This document shows, piece after piece, positions 21,487 through 31,517 of a DNA stretch of 64,000 bases. Within the stretch, counting starts at the first letter, position 1; each line of letters starts with the position of its first letter. Below the pieces are notes generated by a model. The model searched no databases, was not told where the DNA came from, and was given only the letters and a program-made list of their open reading frames with translations. The stretch is from an uncultured Gammaproteobacteria bacterium (GTDB lineage Bacteria > Pseudomonadota > Gammaproteobacteria > Nitrosococcales > Methylophagaceae), in assembly GCA_905479075.1 (NCBI GenBank), contig CAJQLA010000006.1:124001-188000 (forward strand), written 5' to 3'. The position numbers and the translations under genes are program-made.

Positions 21487-22830
21487 TTAACTTGATAGGG
21501 TTCTAAATAGGTTTTTGTGGTCTTCTGCAATACGATTATCGGTTTCAATCAATTCGGCAACTTTACGACAGGCATGCAGTACGGTTGTATGGTCTCGACC
21601 ACCAAAAGCATCACCGATTTCAGGCAAACTATGGTTGGTTAGTTCTTTCGCTAGCGCCATGGCAAGTTGGCGTGGACGCGCTATAGATCGAGTTCGTTTT
21701 TTTGATAATAGATCCGATACCCGCATTTTGAAATAGTCAGCAACCGTTTTTTGAATATTTTCTAAAGTCACTAATTTTTGGTGAAGCGCGAGTAAATCTT
21801 TAAGTGCTTCTTGTGCCATATCAATCGATAGAGACTGTTTGGTAAAACGCGAATAAGCTAAAACGCGTTGTAAGGCGCCCTCCAAGTCACGCACATTAGA
21901 ACGAATACGTTGAGCAATAAAAAAGGCAACATCTTCTGGAAGTGTCACTAAATTTTGCTGGGCTTTCTTAATAAGTATCGCCACACGGGTTTCTAGTTCT
22001 GGTGGCTCAATGGCAACTGTAAGTCCCCAACCGAGTCTGGATTGCAAACGTTCATCAAGGTTTTCTACTTCTTTCGGGAAACGGTCACAGGTCAGAATGA
22101 TTTGACGTTGCCCTTCCAACAAATTATTGAAGGTGTAAAAGAATTCCTCTTGAGAGCGCTCTTTTTTAGCAAAAAATTGAATATCATCAATCAGCAGTGC
22201 ATCAGCATTTCGATAATGCGCTTTAAATTGATCAATGACGTTATTGCGCAATGAGGTGATCATATCTTGCACAAAACGTTCTGATGATAAATAGATAACG
22301 CGTGCTTTAGGATTGTTTTTCTTAATTTCGTTGCCAACAGCAAGCATTAAATGGGTTTTTCCTAAACCTGTTCCACCATAAAGAAAGAGTGGGTTGTAGC
22401 CACTAGTGCCTGGTGCTTCAGCGACATGGAGTGAGCCAGCACGTGCTATTTGGTTTGACTTACCTTCAACAAAAGAATCGAAGGTAAACAAGGGGTTCAT
22501 TGGACTGCCAATCGCAGGTTCTGCTTTTGGTTTGCCAGACTTCTTTGATTTGTTTTTATTATTTTTAAGCGTGGATTTTGTTGATTTTTTGGTGCCAACT
22601 TCAATTTGCACATTATTGATAGAACCGCGACTTAACTGTTTAACGAGATCGTTAATGGTCTGTTCGAGTTGCTCTTCAACCCATGCTTGAACGTAAGGGT
22701 TAGGGGCCAATAAGGCTAGGCTATTTTCAGTTTCAATCGCTTGTAGCGGGCGCAGCCATGTGTTCAGCTGTTGTACTGACAGTTCACCTTCAAGATGGGA
22801 TAAGCACTTTTCCCATAAGGATGAAGACAC
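21487..22830 (-). CDS. dnaA: Chromosomal replication initiator DnaA
   Basis: The 447-residue initiator has four domains: an N-terminal interaction domain (1-80), a Lys-rich linker (80-108), an AAA+ domain with P-loop GGTGLGKT at 152-159 and Walker [10 protein letters not shown], and a C-terminal DnaA-box-binding domain with [15 protein letters not shown]. The start is GTG, as in E. coli dnaA, with AAGGAG 5 bases upstream. It is likely transcribed from a promoter about 60-90 bases upstream, with an inverted repeat between promoter and ribosome-binding site. It is co-oriented with dnaN. Confidence 0.98.
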   Translation of the reverse strand: MSSSLWEKCLSHLEGELSVQQLNTWLRPLQAIETENSLALLAPNPYVQAWVEEQLEQTINDLVKQLSRGSINNVQIEVGTKKSTKSTLKNNKNKSKKSGKPKAEPAIGSPMNPLFTFDSFVEGKSNQIARAGSLHVAEAPGTSGYNPLFLYGGTGLGKTHLMLAVGNEIKKNNPKARVIYLSSERFVQDMITSLRNNVIDQFKAHYRNADALLIDDIQFFAKKERSQEEFFYTFNNLLEGQRQIILTCDRFPKEVENLDERLQSRLGWGLTVAIEPPELETRVAILIKKAQQNLVTLPEDVAFFIAQRIRSNVRDLEGALQRVLAYSRFTKQSLSIDMAQEALKDLLALHQKLVTLENIQKTVADYFKMRVSDLLSKKRTRSIARPRQLAMALAKELTNHSLPEIGDAFGGRDHTTVLHACRKVAELIETDNRIAEDHKNLFRTLSS

Positions 22831-22843
22831 AAAGACTCCTTAA

Positions 22844-22863
22844 ATACCAAGTATGTTTGGTAT
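22844..22863. promoter_or_regulatory. Inverted repeat in the dnaA leader
   Basis: ATACCAA - GTATGT - TTGGTAT is a perfect 7-bp inverted repeat placed between the predicted dnaA promoter and its ribosome-binding site (AAGGAG). It does not resemble a DnaA box. It could be an operator or an mRNA hairpin that tunes dnaA expression. Confidence 0.4.
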
Positions 22864-22890
22864 ATGAAATTAATAAAATATTCTTTAGCT

Positions 22891-22918
22891 AGTATAATGC
22901 CACAGCAAGACGAGTAAA
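22891..22918 (-). promoter_or_regulatory. Predicted sigma-70 promoter of dnaA
   Basis: Read on the minus strand: TTTACT, 16-base spacer, TATACT. The -10 lies about 60 bases before the GTG start of dnaA. I see no TTATCCACA-like DnaA box anywhere between dnaA and rpmH, so autoregulation through such boxes is not evident. Confidence 0.5.
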
Positions 22919-22979
22919 GTTATAGTCAATAGCTTATTTTGGCAAGTAAAAATTATTAAGGCGATAAACGCAAGTTAGT

Positions 22980-23009
22980 TTGACTTACAAACCTGTAAAG
23001 CACTATAAT
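22980..23009 (+). promoter_or_regulatory. Predicted sigma-70 promoter of the rpmH operon
   Basis: TTGACT, 18-base spacer, and a perfect TATAAT -10 at 23004-23009. It stands 70 bases before the rpmH ATG and faces away from dnaA, so the 249-base interval holds a divergent promoter pair. Confidence 0.7.
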
Positions 23010-23079
23010 TTCACCCCTTTTGCCCAGCTGAACTCATTGGTTAGGTAATAAATAAGCATAATTTAGTGGAGTTGGTGAA

Positions 23080-23214
23080 ATGAAAAGAACTTTTCAGCCT
23101 AGTAATTTAAAACGCAATCGTACTCATGGTTTTCGTGCACGCATGAAAACTGTTGGTGGTCGCCGTGTTATTAATGCACGCCGCGCAAAAGGCCGTGCAA
23201 GCTTGACCGTATAA
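23080..23214 (+). CDS. rpmH: 50S ribosomal protein L34
   Basis: A 44-residue, strongly basic protein reading [20 protein letters not shown] at its start and ending GRASLTV, typical of L34 in the large ribosomal subunit. GGAGTTGGTGAA precedes the ATG. It is the first gene of the conserved rpmH-rnpA-yidD-yidC-mnmE cluster, 30 bases ahead of rnpA. The identity is unambiguous despite its small size. Confidence 0.98.
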   Translation: MKRTFQPSNLKRNRTHGFRARMKTVGGRRVINARRAKGRASLTV

Positions 23215-23244
23215 ACCTTACTTTCGTTAGTAGGGGAGCATGAC

Positions 23245-23598
23245 TTGGCAAAACTGCGCCGGGCCATGAGAATGAATAACCCGAGTGATTTTTCTCGGGT
23301 ATTTCGTCAAGCAAAACGCTCCAGTAATGGTGGCTTGACGGTGTTAACAGTAAAAAACTCAGTCGGTTATCCGAGACTCGGTCTAGCGATAGCCAAAAAG
23401 CATCTTAAACTTGCATCACGTAGAAATAGACTGAAACGGATCATTCGAGCCTCATTTCAGCAGCATCAGTTTGAGTTTGCCAATATAGATATTGTTGTGT
23501 TGTCACGCGCTGATGTTGGGCAATGTGATTCAGCACAAATCTGGGCGGCACTTGAGCGGCATTGGGGAGTGGTGATAACACAATGGCAAAAATCCTGA
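23245..23598 (+). CDS. rnpA: Ribonuclease P protein component
   Basis: RnpA is the protein cofactor that helps RNase P RNA remove tRNA 5' leaders. The 117-residue basic protein has the signature [20 protein letters not shown] (about residues 51-70), which binds RNA. The likely start is TTG at 23245 with TAGGGGAG ending 6 bases upstream; the only nearby ATG (23240) is out of frame. Non-ATG starts are common for rnpA. The 3' end overlaps yidD by 16 bases. Confidence 0.95.
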   Translation: MAKLRRAMRMNNPSDFSRVFRQAKRSSNGGLTVLTVKNSVGYPRLGLAIAKKHLKLASRRNRLKRIIRASFQQHQFEFANIDIVVLSRADVGQCDSAQIWAALERHWGVVITQWQKS

Positions 23599-23819
23599 TT
23601 GTCCTTATACGGGCCTATAAGCTTTTACTTAGCCCCTTAGTCGGCTGGCACTGCCGTTTTCAACCCACTTGTTCGAGCTATATGATTGAAGCGATTGAAC
23701 GCCATGGTGCCTTTCGAGGTACTTGGCTTGGTTTAAAACGTATTTCACATTGTCATCCATGGCACGCTGGTGGCAACGATCCTGTTCCTGAATTGAAGAT
23801 TAAAAAACGCAATGGATAA
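23583..23819 (+). CDS. yidD: Membrane protein insertion efficiency factor YidD
   Basis: A 78-residue protein of the YidD family, thought to aid YidC-dependent membrane insertion. The conserved core [20 protein letters not shown] is followed by the [14 protein letters not shown] motif, and an amphipathic N-terminal helix ([15 protein letters not shown]) probably lies on the membrane. I start at ATG 23583; an upstream TTG is less likely. It overlaps rnpA at its start and yidC by 8 bases at its end. Confidence 0.95.
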   Translation: MAKILIVLIRAYKLLLSPLVGWHCRFQPTCSSYMIEAIERHGAFRGTWLGLKRISHCHPWHAGGNDPVPELKIKKRNG

Positions 23820-25446
23820 TATCAAAACTTTTCTTATTTTTGGCCTATTGGTCGTGTCCTTGTTGCTTTGGGAAGCATGGCATAGTGATTACCCTCAAAC
23901 TGCACAAGTCGCAGAACCTGCAGTATCAACATTAAGCGATGAAGTATCGAAAAAGGATTTGCCAGATATGCCTGTGGTGTCAACAGTATCCGGCGAGTTA
24001 CCAGCTGTTGATCCAAGCATAAAGCGCAGCAATTCAAAACGGGTTCATGTTCGTACAGATATATTAGATTTATATATTGATACTGAGGGTGGCGACATTC
24101 GCGAATTAGCCTTGTTGAATTACCCAATCGAATCGACAGAACCAGATGTGCCAGTCACATTATTAAATAATGATGCGGAACAATTTTTTGTTGTGCAATC
24201 AGGCTTGCGTTCAGACGGCCCGGCGCCAACTCACTATGAGCAATATACGGCTGAAGATGAACAGTACTCTTTAGCCGATGGCCAGGATACGATTACTGTG
24301 CCGTTACATTGGCAGTCAGATAATGGCCTGAAAGTAATTAAAACTTATCGTTTCAAGCGTGATAGTTATTTGGTTGAAGTGGATTATCAAATAATCAATA
24401 ACAGCGGTGAGACTTTTGCTGCTTATCCCTATGCCCAATTTAACAGAAACCGTCCAAGTGATAGTTCTAACTTTATCTATACCTACACGGGTGCTGTTTT
24501 CTCAAGCCTAGGCAATGAGTATGAAAAAATTGATTTTGATGATTTAGATGATGCAAGCTTTAAATCTACTGTTGCAGATGGTTGGACAGCAATGATTCAA
24601 CATTATTTTGTTGCAGCAATGATTCCAGAAGTAGATGGGCAACCAAAGAGCTTTTATGGTAAGTCGATCAATGAGCTTAATTATACTGCTGGAGTAAAAT
24701 TACCGACGATGACTGTCGCTAGGGGTGACAAGAGCCAGGCTAAATACAGCATGTATTTAGGGCCTAAAGAACATATCCGTTTGGAAAAAGTAGCAGAGAA
24801 TTTAGACTTAACAGTTGATTATGGTGTTTTAACCATTCTCTCTAAACCTTTATTCACTATTATGGAGTGGATTTATGCAGTGACCAATAACTGGGGTTGG
24901 GCTATTGTCTTTTTAACGGTATTGATTAAATTAGCGTTTTATAAACTATCAGCGGCAAGTTATCGCTCAATGGCTTCTATGCGTAAATTGACACCTAAGT
25001 TAGCAGCTTTAAAAGAACGTCATGGCGACGATAAGCAAAAATATAATCAAGCGATGATGGAACTGTACCGTACTGAAAAAATCAACCCATTAGGGGGGTG
25101 TTTACCTATTTTGGTACAGATGCCAGTATTTTTAGCCTTTTACTGGGTATTAGTGGAAAGTATCGAATTGCGCCAAGCTGATTTTATATGGTGGCTTAAC
25201 GACTTAACAGCAATGGATCCGTATTTCATCCTCCCTGTTATATTTGGTGTCAGTATGTTTATTCAACAGAAATTAAACCCGGCACCCCAAGATCCTGCAC
25301 AAGCGATGGTCATGAAACTGTTCCCTCTAGTTTTTACCGTCTTTTTTGCTTTCTTCCCGTCAGGTTTAGTGCTTTACTGGGTCGTGAATAATATTTTATC
25401 TATTGCTCAACAATGGCATATCACTCGCAAACTAGGGGCTCTTTAG
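23812..25446 (+). CDS. yidC: Membrane protein insertase YidC
   Basis: YidC inserts and folds inner-membrane proteins alone or with SecYEG. The 544-residue protein has the gammaproteobacterial layout: one N-terminal helix (5-22), a large periplasmic beta domain (about 60-330), then the conserved five-helix core from about 345. It includes [23 protein letters not shown] in the core, split here only by naming, and a C-terminus [12 protein letters not shown]. The ATG overlaps yidD. mnmE follows after 15 bases. Confidence 0.98.
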   Translation: MDNIKTFLIFGLLVVSLLLWEAWHSDYPQTAQVAEPAVSTLSDEVSKKDLPDMPVVSTVSGELPAVDPSIKRSNSKRVHVRTDILDLYIDTEGGDIRELALLNYPIESTEPDVPVTLLNNDAEQFFVVQSGLRSDGPAPTHYEQYTAEDEQYSLADGQDTITVPLHWQSDNGLKVIKTYRFKRDSYLVEVDYQIINNSGETFAAYPYAQFNRNRPSDSSNFIYTYTGAVFSSLGNEYEKIDFDDLDDASFKSTVADGWTAMIQHYFVAAMIPEVDGQPKSFYGKSINELNYTAGVKLPTMTVARGDKSQAKYSMYLGPKEHIRLEKVAENLDLTVDYGVLTILSKPLFTIMEWIYAVTNNWGWAIVFLTVLIKLAFYKLSAASYRSMASMRKLTPKLAALKERHGDDKQKYNQAMMELYRTEKINPLGGCLPILVQMPVFLAFYWVLVESIELRQADFIWWLNDLTAMDPYFILPVIFGVSMFIQQKLNPAPQDPAQAMVMKLFPLVFTVFFAFFPSGLVLYWVVNNILSIAQQWHITRKLGAL

Positions 25447-25461
25447 CTCCAATCATCACTG

Positions 25462-26802
25462 ATGGATACTATTGTTGCGATTGCTACAGCACCCGGTCGA
25501 GGTGGTGTAGGTGTTGTGCGATTGTCAGGTGATGATAGTGCTAACATAGCGACAACTATCTGTGGTGATTTAGCAAAACCAAGACACGCTAAATATTGTG
25601 ATTTTAAAGCCAAAGATGGGGAAATCATTGACAGTGGTGTTGTCCTATACTTTCCTAATCCAGCGTCATTTACTGGCGAGGATATTGTGGAATTACAAGG
25701 TCATGGAAGCCCATTAGTCCTAGATAAACTTTGTCAAACAGCCATAAGCCTAGGTGCTCGAATGGCTCGACCTGGGGAGTTTTCTGAAAGGGCATTCCTT
25801 AACGGTAAAATGGATCTGGCTCAGGCAGAAGCCGTTGCTGATTTGATAGAGAGTACGACGGAACAAGCTGCTCGTAGTGCAATGCGTTCTTTACAGGGTG
25901 TATTTTCTGAACGTATCAATACCTTATTAACACAACTCACCGAATTACGAATGTATGTCGAGGCCGCAATTGACTTTAGTGATGAAGAAATTGATTTTCT
26001 TGCAGAAGCTGCTGTCGATAAGCAATTACAAGATTTGCTTGCTACGATTGATGCTATTAGCGCGAGCGCACAACAAGGACGTTTATTACGTGATGGTATG
26101 AGTGTTGTACTGGCCGGTCAGCCGAATGCGGGTAAATCAAGTTTGCATAATCAACTTGCAGGTCACGATGCTGCTATCGTTACAGATATTGCGGGTACGA
26201 CAAGAGATATCTTACGAGAACAAATCCATCTTAATGGTTTACCGTTGCGAATTTCAGATACGGCAGGCCTTCATGATGCGACAGATATTGTGGAACAAGA
26301 GGGTATTAGGCGTACCCAAAATGAGATTGCACAAGCAGATCGTATTTTGTTGTTAATCGATGGCAATGCGGGTTTAACAGAACAAGATAAAAAGATTTTA
26401 TCAACACTACCTGAACATATTCCGCTCACAATTATCCATAATAAAATTGATAAAACCGATCATGCCGCGATGATGACAGAAAAAAATGGTGTCACAGAAC
26501 TATTTTTATCGGCTAAGACAGGTGCAGGAATAGATTTGTTAGAAAAACACCTTTGTGAGTCTGTGGGGTATCACCCGAACGACGAGGGGGTGTTTATTGC
26601 TCGGCGACGACATTTGGATGCGCTCGCTCGAGCACGGAAAGCGGTGGCGTCGGGTTATAGCTGTTTAGCTGGTATGGGTGCTGGTGAGTTGTTGGCTGAG
26701 GAGTTACGACTTGCTCAGCAGTCTCTTGGAGAGATTACAGGTACCTTCAGTAACGAAGACTTACTGGATAAAATCTTCTCCAGCTTTTGCATCGGCAAAT
26801 AA
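25462..26802 (+). CDS. mnmE: tRNA modification GTPase MnmE
   Basis: MnmE works with MnmG to make 5-carboxymethylaminomethyl-type groups at U34 of certain tRNAs. The 446-residue protein has the N-terminal folate-binding-like domain (IAPGRGGVG-type start), a G domain with P-loop GQPNAGKS at 219-226, switch DIAGTTRD, DTAGL and NKIDK, and the essential C-terminal motif FCIGK, of which the cysteine is catalytic. MnmG (gidA) is not in the window. It ends the rpmH cluster and faces erpA. Confidence 0.98.
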   Translation: MDTIVAIATAPGRGGVGVVRLSGDDSANIATTICGDLAKPRHAKYCDFKAKDGEIIDSGVVLYFPNPASFTGEDIVELQGHGSPLVLDKLCQTAISLGARMARPGEFSERAFLNGKMDLAQAEAVADLIESTTEQAARSAMRSLQGVFSERINTLLTQLTELRMYVEAAIDFSDEEIDFLAEAAVDKQLQDLLATIDAISASAQQGRLLRDGMSVVLAGQPNAGKSSLHNQLAGHDAAIVTDIAGTTRDILREQIHLNGLPLRISDTAGLHDATDIVEQEGIRRTQNEIAQADRILLLIDGNAGLTEQDKKILSTLPEHIPLTIIHNKIDKTDHAAMMTEKNGVTELFLSAKTGAGIDLLEKHLCESVGYHPNDEGVFIARRRHLDALARARKAVASGYSCLAGMGAGELLAEELRLAQQSLGEITGTFSNEDLLDKIFSSFCIGK

Positions 26803-26847
26803 TGGGCTACCCACTAGCTTTAGCCAACTGAGGGCAAGTTAAATACT

Positions 26848-27192
26848 TTAAGCAGAAAATGAAGACCCACAACCACACGTAGTTGTCGCGTTAGGGTTGC
26901 GAATGACAAACTGTGCGCCTTCGACACCGTCCGAATAATCAATTTCAGCGCCAACTAAGTATTGATAACTTGCAGGATCAATTAATAATGTGACGCCATT
27001 CTTCTCAACTTGAGTATCAGCTTCGCTGACTTCTTCTTCAAAAGTAAAACCATATTGGAAGCCTGAACAGCCGCCACCAGTGATGAAAACGCGGAGTTTT
27101 AAGTCTTCGTTACCTTCTTCAAGAATAAGGGCACTAACTTTTTCTGCTGCGGCATCTGTAAAGTTAACAGGGCTTGGCATTTCACTACCCAT
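26848..27192 (-). CDS. erpA: Iron-sulfur cluster insertion protein ErpA
   Basis: An A-type iron-sulfur carrier of 114 residues, the same length as E. coli ErpA. The three conserved cysteines are present: one in [10 protein letters not shown] and two in TTCGCGSSF. The start is set at 27192 ([11 protein letters not shown]) with GGAG 6 bases upstream; a TTG twelve bases earlier overlaps that site. It delivers clusters to apoproteins such as those of isoprenoid synthesis. It is followed upstream on the strand by bactofilin, and the order argC-DUF6776-bactofilin-erpA is known from other gammaproteobacteria. Confidence 0.96.
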   Translation of the reverse strand: MGSEMPSPVNFTDAAAEKVSALILEEGNEDLKLRVFITGGGCSGFQYGFTFEEEVSEADTQVEKNGVTLLIDPASYQYLVGAEIDYSDGVEGAQFVIRNPNATTTCGCGSSFSA

Positions 27193-27248
27193 AATATGCT
27201 CCAAAAATACTTGTTAATTAGATAGTTATTATCTAAAACCTGAGTAAT

Positions 27249-27698
27249 TTAGTCAAGATTTGCTTTTTGTTCAAGCTTAAAAGTATCTGATTCCTCAATA
27301 ACTTCATTCTCGAGATTGAGAATATCGTTATTTTCAGCAGTCATTTTGATAAGTTGGCCATTCACTTCTGAGCCAACCATCATTTCTAATAAGCGATAAT
27401 AAACATTACCATTTACTTTGGCTTTAGAGGCAAGTTCTACATGGTCAGAAACAAAAACATTACCATTGATTCGACCATTGATAATCAGGTTAGGAACTCT
27501 GATTTCTCCTTCAATACTACCTTGTTCGCCCAGTGTTAATACGCCACTAGTATTATCGCTAGTGGTAATGTTCCCTACTACTTTACCGTCGATTCTTAGG
27601 CCGCCACTAAAGTTGAGGTCACCCCTAATTTGGGTGTTTTGACCTATTAAAGTATCTATGCGTACCGCTTTAGCTTTATTTTTAGATTTCTTAAACAT
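27249..27698 (-). CDS. Bactofilin (polymer-forming cytoskeletal protein)
   Basis: A 149-residue bactofilin. The core (about residues 15-115) is a right-handed beta-helix made of short Gly/Val/Ile-rich rungs such as SGGLRIDGKVVGNI and LIINGRINGNVFV. It is flanked by a basic N-terminal tail (MFKKSKNKAKAV), which in this family may touch the membrane, and by an acidic C-terminal tail. Bactofilins polymerise without nucleotide and guide cell-wall enzymes or polar structures. It lies 12 bases after the DUF6776 gene and is probably co-transcribed with it. Confidence 0.93.
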   Translation of the reverse strand: MFKKSKNKAKAVRIDTLIGQNTQIRGDLNFSGGLRIDGKVVGNITTSDNTSGVLTLGEQGSIEGEIRVPNLIINGRINGNVFVSDHVELASKAKVNGNVYYRLLEMMVGSEVNGQLIKMTAENNDILNLENEVIEESDTFKLEQKANLD

Positions 27699-27710
27699 AA
27701 TTACCTTTCT

Positions 27711-28409
27711 TTATAGCGAATGCACGGGTTTAGGCAGCCAGTTAAAGTCTTTGGACAAGCTCTTTTTTTTATTCCTTTTTAAGGTCACGGTGATCTTATT
27801 TGGCTTAGCACTATCAGTCAATTTTATTTGCCCATCAAGCACTTGCACTTGCCGGAGCTTCAATTTATGTTGCAAAACTCTATCATGCTTTATTGTTTTT
27901 GAGTCTTTATCTTTCAACATTAGACTAACAGTCCCAGTAATAGCATTACTGATTTTCTTACCTTGCGTGATAACAATACGATAATTAAATAAGGCGTTAT
28001 CTAGAGGAGCAGGACTAAGATAGAAATCACGAATTTGTAACTCACTAGAGCCTGTGCCTTGCGTTATATTTTGATAGAAATTGAGCTCACGGTTGAGTCC
28101 AACAATCTCATTATGTAGCTCGGATATTTGTAATGCTAGTTGTTTGTTGGTTTCATGTTGAATAATGAATGACTGTTCTAGCGCTACTAGTTTTTTTGAT
28201 GCAAGTTCATACTGTTGTTGAAGAACTTGGTGCTCTTTCATCCGGCTTTGATGCTCGCTCTTCAAAGTAGCGAATTGCTCCCTTGCTTGATGACTTGTGG
28301 AATCTAAGTAGAGCCATAATAATGAGCTAGCTACTATCAGGCTGATTAAGGTAATAATTGCCCGTCTCAACGGCCTAGGTTGGTGAATAACATGCTTGGT
28401 ATTTGGCAT
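27711..28409 (-). CDS. DUF6776 family membrane-anchored coiled-coil protein
   Basis: A 232-residue protein with one N-terminal membrane helix (about 16-33), a long coiled coil (about 38-112, with LKSEHQSRMKEHQVLQQQYE) and a C-terminal beta-rich periplasmic domain (about 120-225). This layout and its position between argC and a bactofilin gene match the DUF6776 family. It is a good candidate to link the bactofilin polymer to the envelope, but that is inference. It starts only 3 bases after argC ends, so argC, this gene and bactofilin form one unit. Confidence 0.8.
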   Translation of the reverse strand: MPNTKHVIHQPRPLRRAIITLISLIVASSLLWLYLDSTSHQAREQFATLKSEHQSRMKEHQVLQQQYELASKKLVALEQSFIIQHETNKQLALQISELHNEIVGLNRELNFYQNITQGTGSSELQIRDFYLSPAPLDNALFNYRIVITQGKKISNAITGTVSLMLKDKDSKTIKHDRVLQHKLKLRQVQVLDGQIKLTDSAKPNKITVTLKRNKKKSLSKDFNWLPKPVHSL

Positions 28410-28412
28410 GAT

Positions 28413-29441
28413 CTAAGGCAGCGCTGCAATAGTATCTATCGCCAATGATTCATTAAAACCAAACATAATATTCATATTTTGAATAGCTTGACCGGATGCG
28501 CCCTTGACCAAATTATCGATTGCGGATAAGACAACTACAGTGTCGCCCTGTTGTGGTTGGTGTACTGCAATTCGGCAAACATTGCTACCACGAACACTAC
28601 GCGTTTCAGGATGAGAGCCATGAGGCATTACGTCAACAAAAGGTTCATCTGCGTAGCGTTGCTCAAACATGGCCTGTAAATCACATTGTTTGTTGAGTTT
28701 GCCGTAGAGAGTGGCATGGATACCACGGATCATGGGGGTGAGGTGCGGTACAAATGTTAAGCCGATATCTGATCCGGCTGCTTGTGCTAGACCTTGTTTT
28801 ATTTCAGGTAAGTGGCGATGGCCATTGGCAGCATATGCTTTCATGCTTTCTGATGACTCGGTCAGTAGCGTCGCTACAGCCGCTTTACGTCCGGCACCAC
28901 TGACACCAGATTTGGCATCAGCAATCAATTGTAATGGGTCGATGATTTTTTGTTCTAATAGGGGTAAAAAGCCCAATTGAGTTGCCGTAGGGTAACAGCC
29001 AGGCACGGCAATTAATTGGGCATCTTTAATGCTAGCGCGGTTGACTTCAGGTAAGCCGTATACGGCAAGATCGAGTAACTCTGGGCAGGTGTGAGGCATG
29101 TTATACCATTGTTGCCAAAGTTCAGCATCACGGAGTCTGAAATCTGCAGACAGATCGATGACACGAGTTCCAGCCTCAATGAGCTTAGGCACCATTTCCA
29201 TGGCTACGCAATGTGGCGTTGCAAAAAAGACGACATCACAAGCTGCTAGCTGTTCGACATCTGGATTGCTGAAGTTCTGGTTCAGATGACCACGTAAATT
29301 AGGAAATAAATCGCTGACAGCCGTGCTCGCTTCGCTGCGCGAAGTGATGCATTCAATCGAGACTTCGGGGTGTTTTGCTAATAAGCGTAATAGCTCAACG
29401 CCGGTGTAGCCTGTTGCCCCAACAATACCTACTTTAATCAT
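28413..29441 (-). CDS. argC: N-acetyl-gamma-glutamyl-phosphate reductase
   Basis: ArgC reduces N-acetylglutamyl phosphate to the semialdehyde with NADPH in arginine synthesis. The 342-residue protein has the dinucleotide-binding start [15 protein letters not shown] and the catalytic cysteine motif [12 protein letters not shown] (about residues 147-158). The signature [10 protein letters not shown] follows. No other arg gene is adjacent; argH is 14 kb away. It begins the argC-DUF6776-bactofilin-erpA stretch. Confidence 0.97.
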   Translation of the reverse strand: MIKVGIVGATGYTGVELLRLLAKHPEVSIECITSRSEASTAVSDLFPNLRGHLNQNFSNPDVEQLAACDVVFFATPHCVAMEMVPKLIEAGTRVIDLSADFRLRDAELWQQWYNMPHTCPELLDLAVYGLPEVNRASIKDAQLIAVPGCYPTATQLGFLPLLEQKIIDPLQLIADAKSGVSGAGRKAAVATLLTESSESMKAYAANGHRHLPEIKQGLAQAAGSDIGLTFVPHLTPMIRGIHATLYGKLNKQCDLQAMFEQRYADEPFVDVMPHGSHPETRSVRGSNVCRIAVHQPQQGDTVVVLSAIDNLVKGASGQAIQNMNIMFGFNESLAIDTIAALP

Positions 29442-29571
29442 GGTTTATCTCTTTGCATCAAGAAAGTCCTACATAATAAAAGAGCAAGCCGTAAAGAGAA
29501 AGAACTTCGTCAAAGTTTAATTTCTTTCCAGACATTATTATGTCATTCTGAACGTGGTTTAGTTTAATAGA

Positions 29572-29610
29572 CGCTGATTTAGGTCGGTGTTTAAGCAATC
29601 TAAAACAGCG
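29572..29610 (-). terminator. Possible terminator hairpin after purH
   Basis: Read on the minus strand, CGCTGTTTTAG pairs with CTAAATCAGCG with a single mismatch and a 17-base loop, 12 bases after the purH stop. The T-run is poor, so it may be a weak terminator or a 3' stabilising hairpin rather than a classical terminator. Confidence 0.4.
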
Positions 29611-29622
29611 CCATATTGGGTA

Positions 29623-31191
29623 TTAGTGTCGGAAATGCCGCATACCTGTGAATACCATCGCAATACCATGATCATCTGCAGCGGCAATGACTTCATCATC
29701 ACGCATGGAACCACCAGGTTGGATGACAGCACTGATGCCAGCCTCTGCGGCAGCATCTAGGCCATCACGGAAGGGGAAGAACGCATCAGATGCCATCACT
29801 GCACCAGGCACTGTAAGGCCAGCATCTTCAGCTTTAATACCGGCAATGCGGCTACTGACAACACGACTCATTTGGCCAGCACCTATGCCGACAGTTTGTA
29901 AGTTATGAGCGTAAACAATGGCATTTGATTTAACAAATTTGGCAACACGCCATGCGAACAGAAGGTCTTGCATTTGTTCTGCGGTCGGGGCTTTTTTAGT
30001 AACAACTTTAAGCTCATCTTCTGTGACAAGTGCTGTGTCACGATCTTGTACAAGTAGACCACCAGTAACACGTTTGTAGTCCAGACCTTGCGATTGTTGT
30101 TGTGGAAATACGCCTGAATTCAGTAAGCGGACATTGGCTTTTTGAGCAACAATGGTCTGTGCTTCTGGACTGACATCAGGTGCAATAATGACTTCGACAA
30201 ATTGTCTTTCAATAATCGCTTTAGCCGTGTCTGCATCCAGTGTACGGTTAAAGGCAATAATGCCACCAAAAGCAGAAGTAGTATCTGTTTGATAGGCTAG
30301 GTTGTAAGCTGCCAATATATTATCTGCTGTTGCAACACCACACGGGTTAGCATGCTTAACGATGACGCAAGCTGGTGATTCTGAGAATGCTTTAACACAC
30401 TCTAGCGCAGCATCTGTGTCAGCAATATTATTGTATGACAATGCTTTGCCCTGTAGCTGTACAGCAGCACCGATAGTGCCTATTTCTGGTTGGCTTTCTC
30501 TGTAAAAAGCCGCTTTTTGGTGGGGGTTTTCCCCATAGCGCATATCTTGTGATTTATGGAATTGGCTATTGAAGGTACGAGGAAAATCAGCTTTTTCATC
30601 ACTATTTGACGTGATTTTACCCAAATAATTTGCAATCGCACCATCATAATGTGCTGTGTGTTCGAAGGTCTTTACAGCTAGATCAAAGCGGGTGTCATCA
30701 TCAACAGCACCTGTTTGTTGTAACTGTTCGAGCACGCGGCTATAGTCTGCTGGGTCGATCAGTACGGTAACGTCAGCATGATTTTTGGCTGCCGCACGTA
30801 GCATCGTTGGGCCACCGATATCGATATTCTCGATTGCCATGGCAAGGGTACAATCATCACGCGCAATAGTGGCTTCGAATGGGTAGAGGTTGACTACAAC
30901 AAGGTCTATAGGGGCGATATCATGCTCGGCCATGATCGCTTCATCGGTGCCACGTCGACCTAACAGACCGCCGTGTATCTTGGGATGTAGGGTCTTGATC
31001 CGGCCCGCCATCATTTCCGGGAAACCAGTATGTTCTGATACTTCTTTAACAGGGAGGCCTGCTTCGCTTAATAATTTTGCTGTACCACCCGTTGAGAGTA
31101 GTTCGATATTAAGTTGATGTAGCTGTTGAGCTAATTCAACAACACCTGTTTTATCAGACACACTGAGTAGTGCGCGTTTGATTTTATTCAT
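29623..31191 (-). CDS. purH: Bifunctional AICAR transformylase / IMP cyclohydrolase
   Basis: PurH carries out the last two steps of IMP synthesis. The 522-residue protein has the N-terminal IMP cyclohydrolase domain ([34 protein letters not shown]) and the C-terminal transformylase with [12 protein letters not shown] (about residue 258). It ends GMRHFRH. The gene follows fis by 35 bases on the same strand, as in several gammaproteobacteria, and is likely an extension of the dusB-fis operon. purD, which often comes next, is missing. Confidence 0.97.
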   Translation of the reverse strand: MNKIKRALLSVSDKTGVVELAQQLHQLNIELLSTGGTAKLLSEAGLPVKEVSEHTGFPEMMAGRIKTLHPKIHGGLLGRRGTDEAIMAEHDIAPIDLVVVNLYPFEATIARDDCTLAMAIENIDIGGPTMLRAAAKNHADVTVLIDPADYSRVLEQLQQTGAVDDDTRFDLAVKTFEHTAHYDGAIANYLGKITSNSDEKADFPRTFNSQFHKSQDMRYGENPHQKAAFYRESQPEIGTIGAAVQLQGKALSYNNIADTDAALECVKAFSESPACVIVKHANPCGVATADNILAAYNLAYQTDTTSAFGGIIAFNRTLDADTAKAIIERQFVEVIIAPDVSPEAQTIVAQKANVRLLNSGVFPQQQSQGLDYKRVTGGLLVQDRDTALVTEDELKVVTKKAPTAEQMQDLLFAWRVAKFVKSNAIVYAHNLQTVGIGAGQMSRVVSSRIAGIKAEDAGLTVPGAVMASDAFFPFRDGLDAAAEAGISAVIQPGGSMRDDEVIAAADDHGIAMVFTGMRHFRH

Positions 31192-31226
31192 TAACTGGGC
31201 CTTAAAATTTTAAATATTATTAGGTC

Positions 31227-31517
31227 TTATAGACCGTAGAGTTTTATTTTTTTACGCAGTGTGCCGCGGTTGATACCGAGGATCTCAGCAGTACGACTTT
31301 GATTACCCTTAGTATGTTCTAGCGTTGCTTTAATGAGTGGCGCTTCCACCTCAGTTAACAGCATGTCATAAAGATTGGCTGCTGGATGGCCGTCAAGTTG
31401 CTCAAAGTAATCCTTTAGAGCATGTTCCACACATTCGCTCAAGGAATTTTCCGGTCCTTTAAGGGTGGCGTGTTCGTTGGGATTGCTAGCAGGTCGTTTA
31501 TTAAATGGCTTAGTCAT
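31227..31517 (-). CDS. fis: Nucleoid protein / transcription factor Fis
   Basis: A 96-residue Fis protein with the C-terminal helix-turn-helix GNQSRTAEILGINRGTLRKK, split here only as seen, and the preceding helices PLIKATLEHTK. It bends DNA and controls stable RNA and growth-phase genes in relatives. The start codon overlaps the dusB stop by 4 bases (ATGA), so it is translated from the dusB-fis message as in E. coli. It is close to the standard length of 98 residues. Confidence 0.97.
   Translation of the reverse strand: MTKPFNKRPASNPNEHATLKGPENSLSECVEHALKDYFEQLDGHPAANLYDMLLTEVEAPLIKATLEHTKGNQSRTAEILGINRGTLRKKIKLYGL

Noticed and set aside
26803-26826. GGCTA...TAGCC hairpin between mnmE and erpA as terminator
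   Set aside because: Only a 5-bp stem with an 11-base loop and no T-run; too weak to call.
29441-29571. Search for a tRNA or small RNA in the argC-purH gap
   Set aside because: No cloverleaf or T-loop-like sequence; only imperfect inverted repeats.
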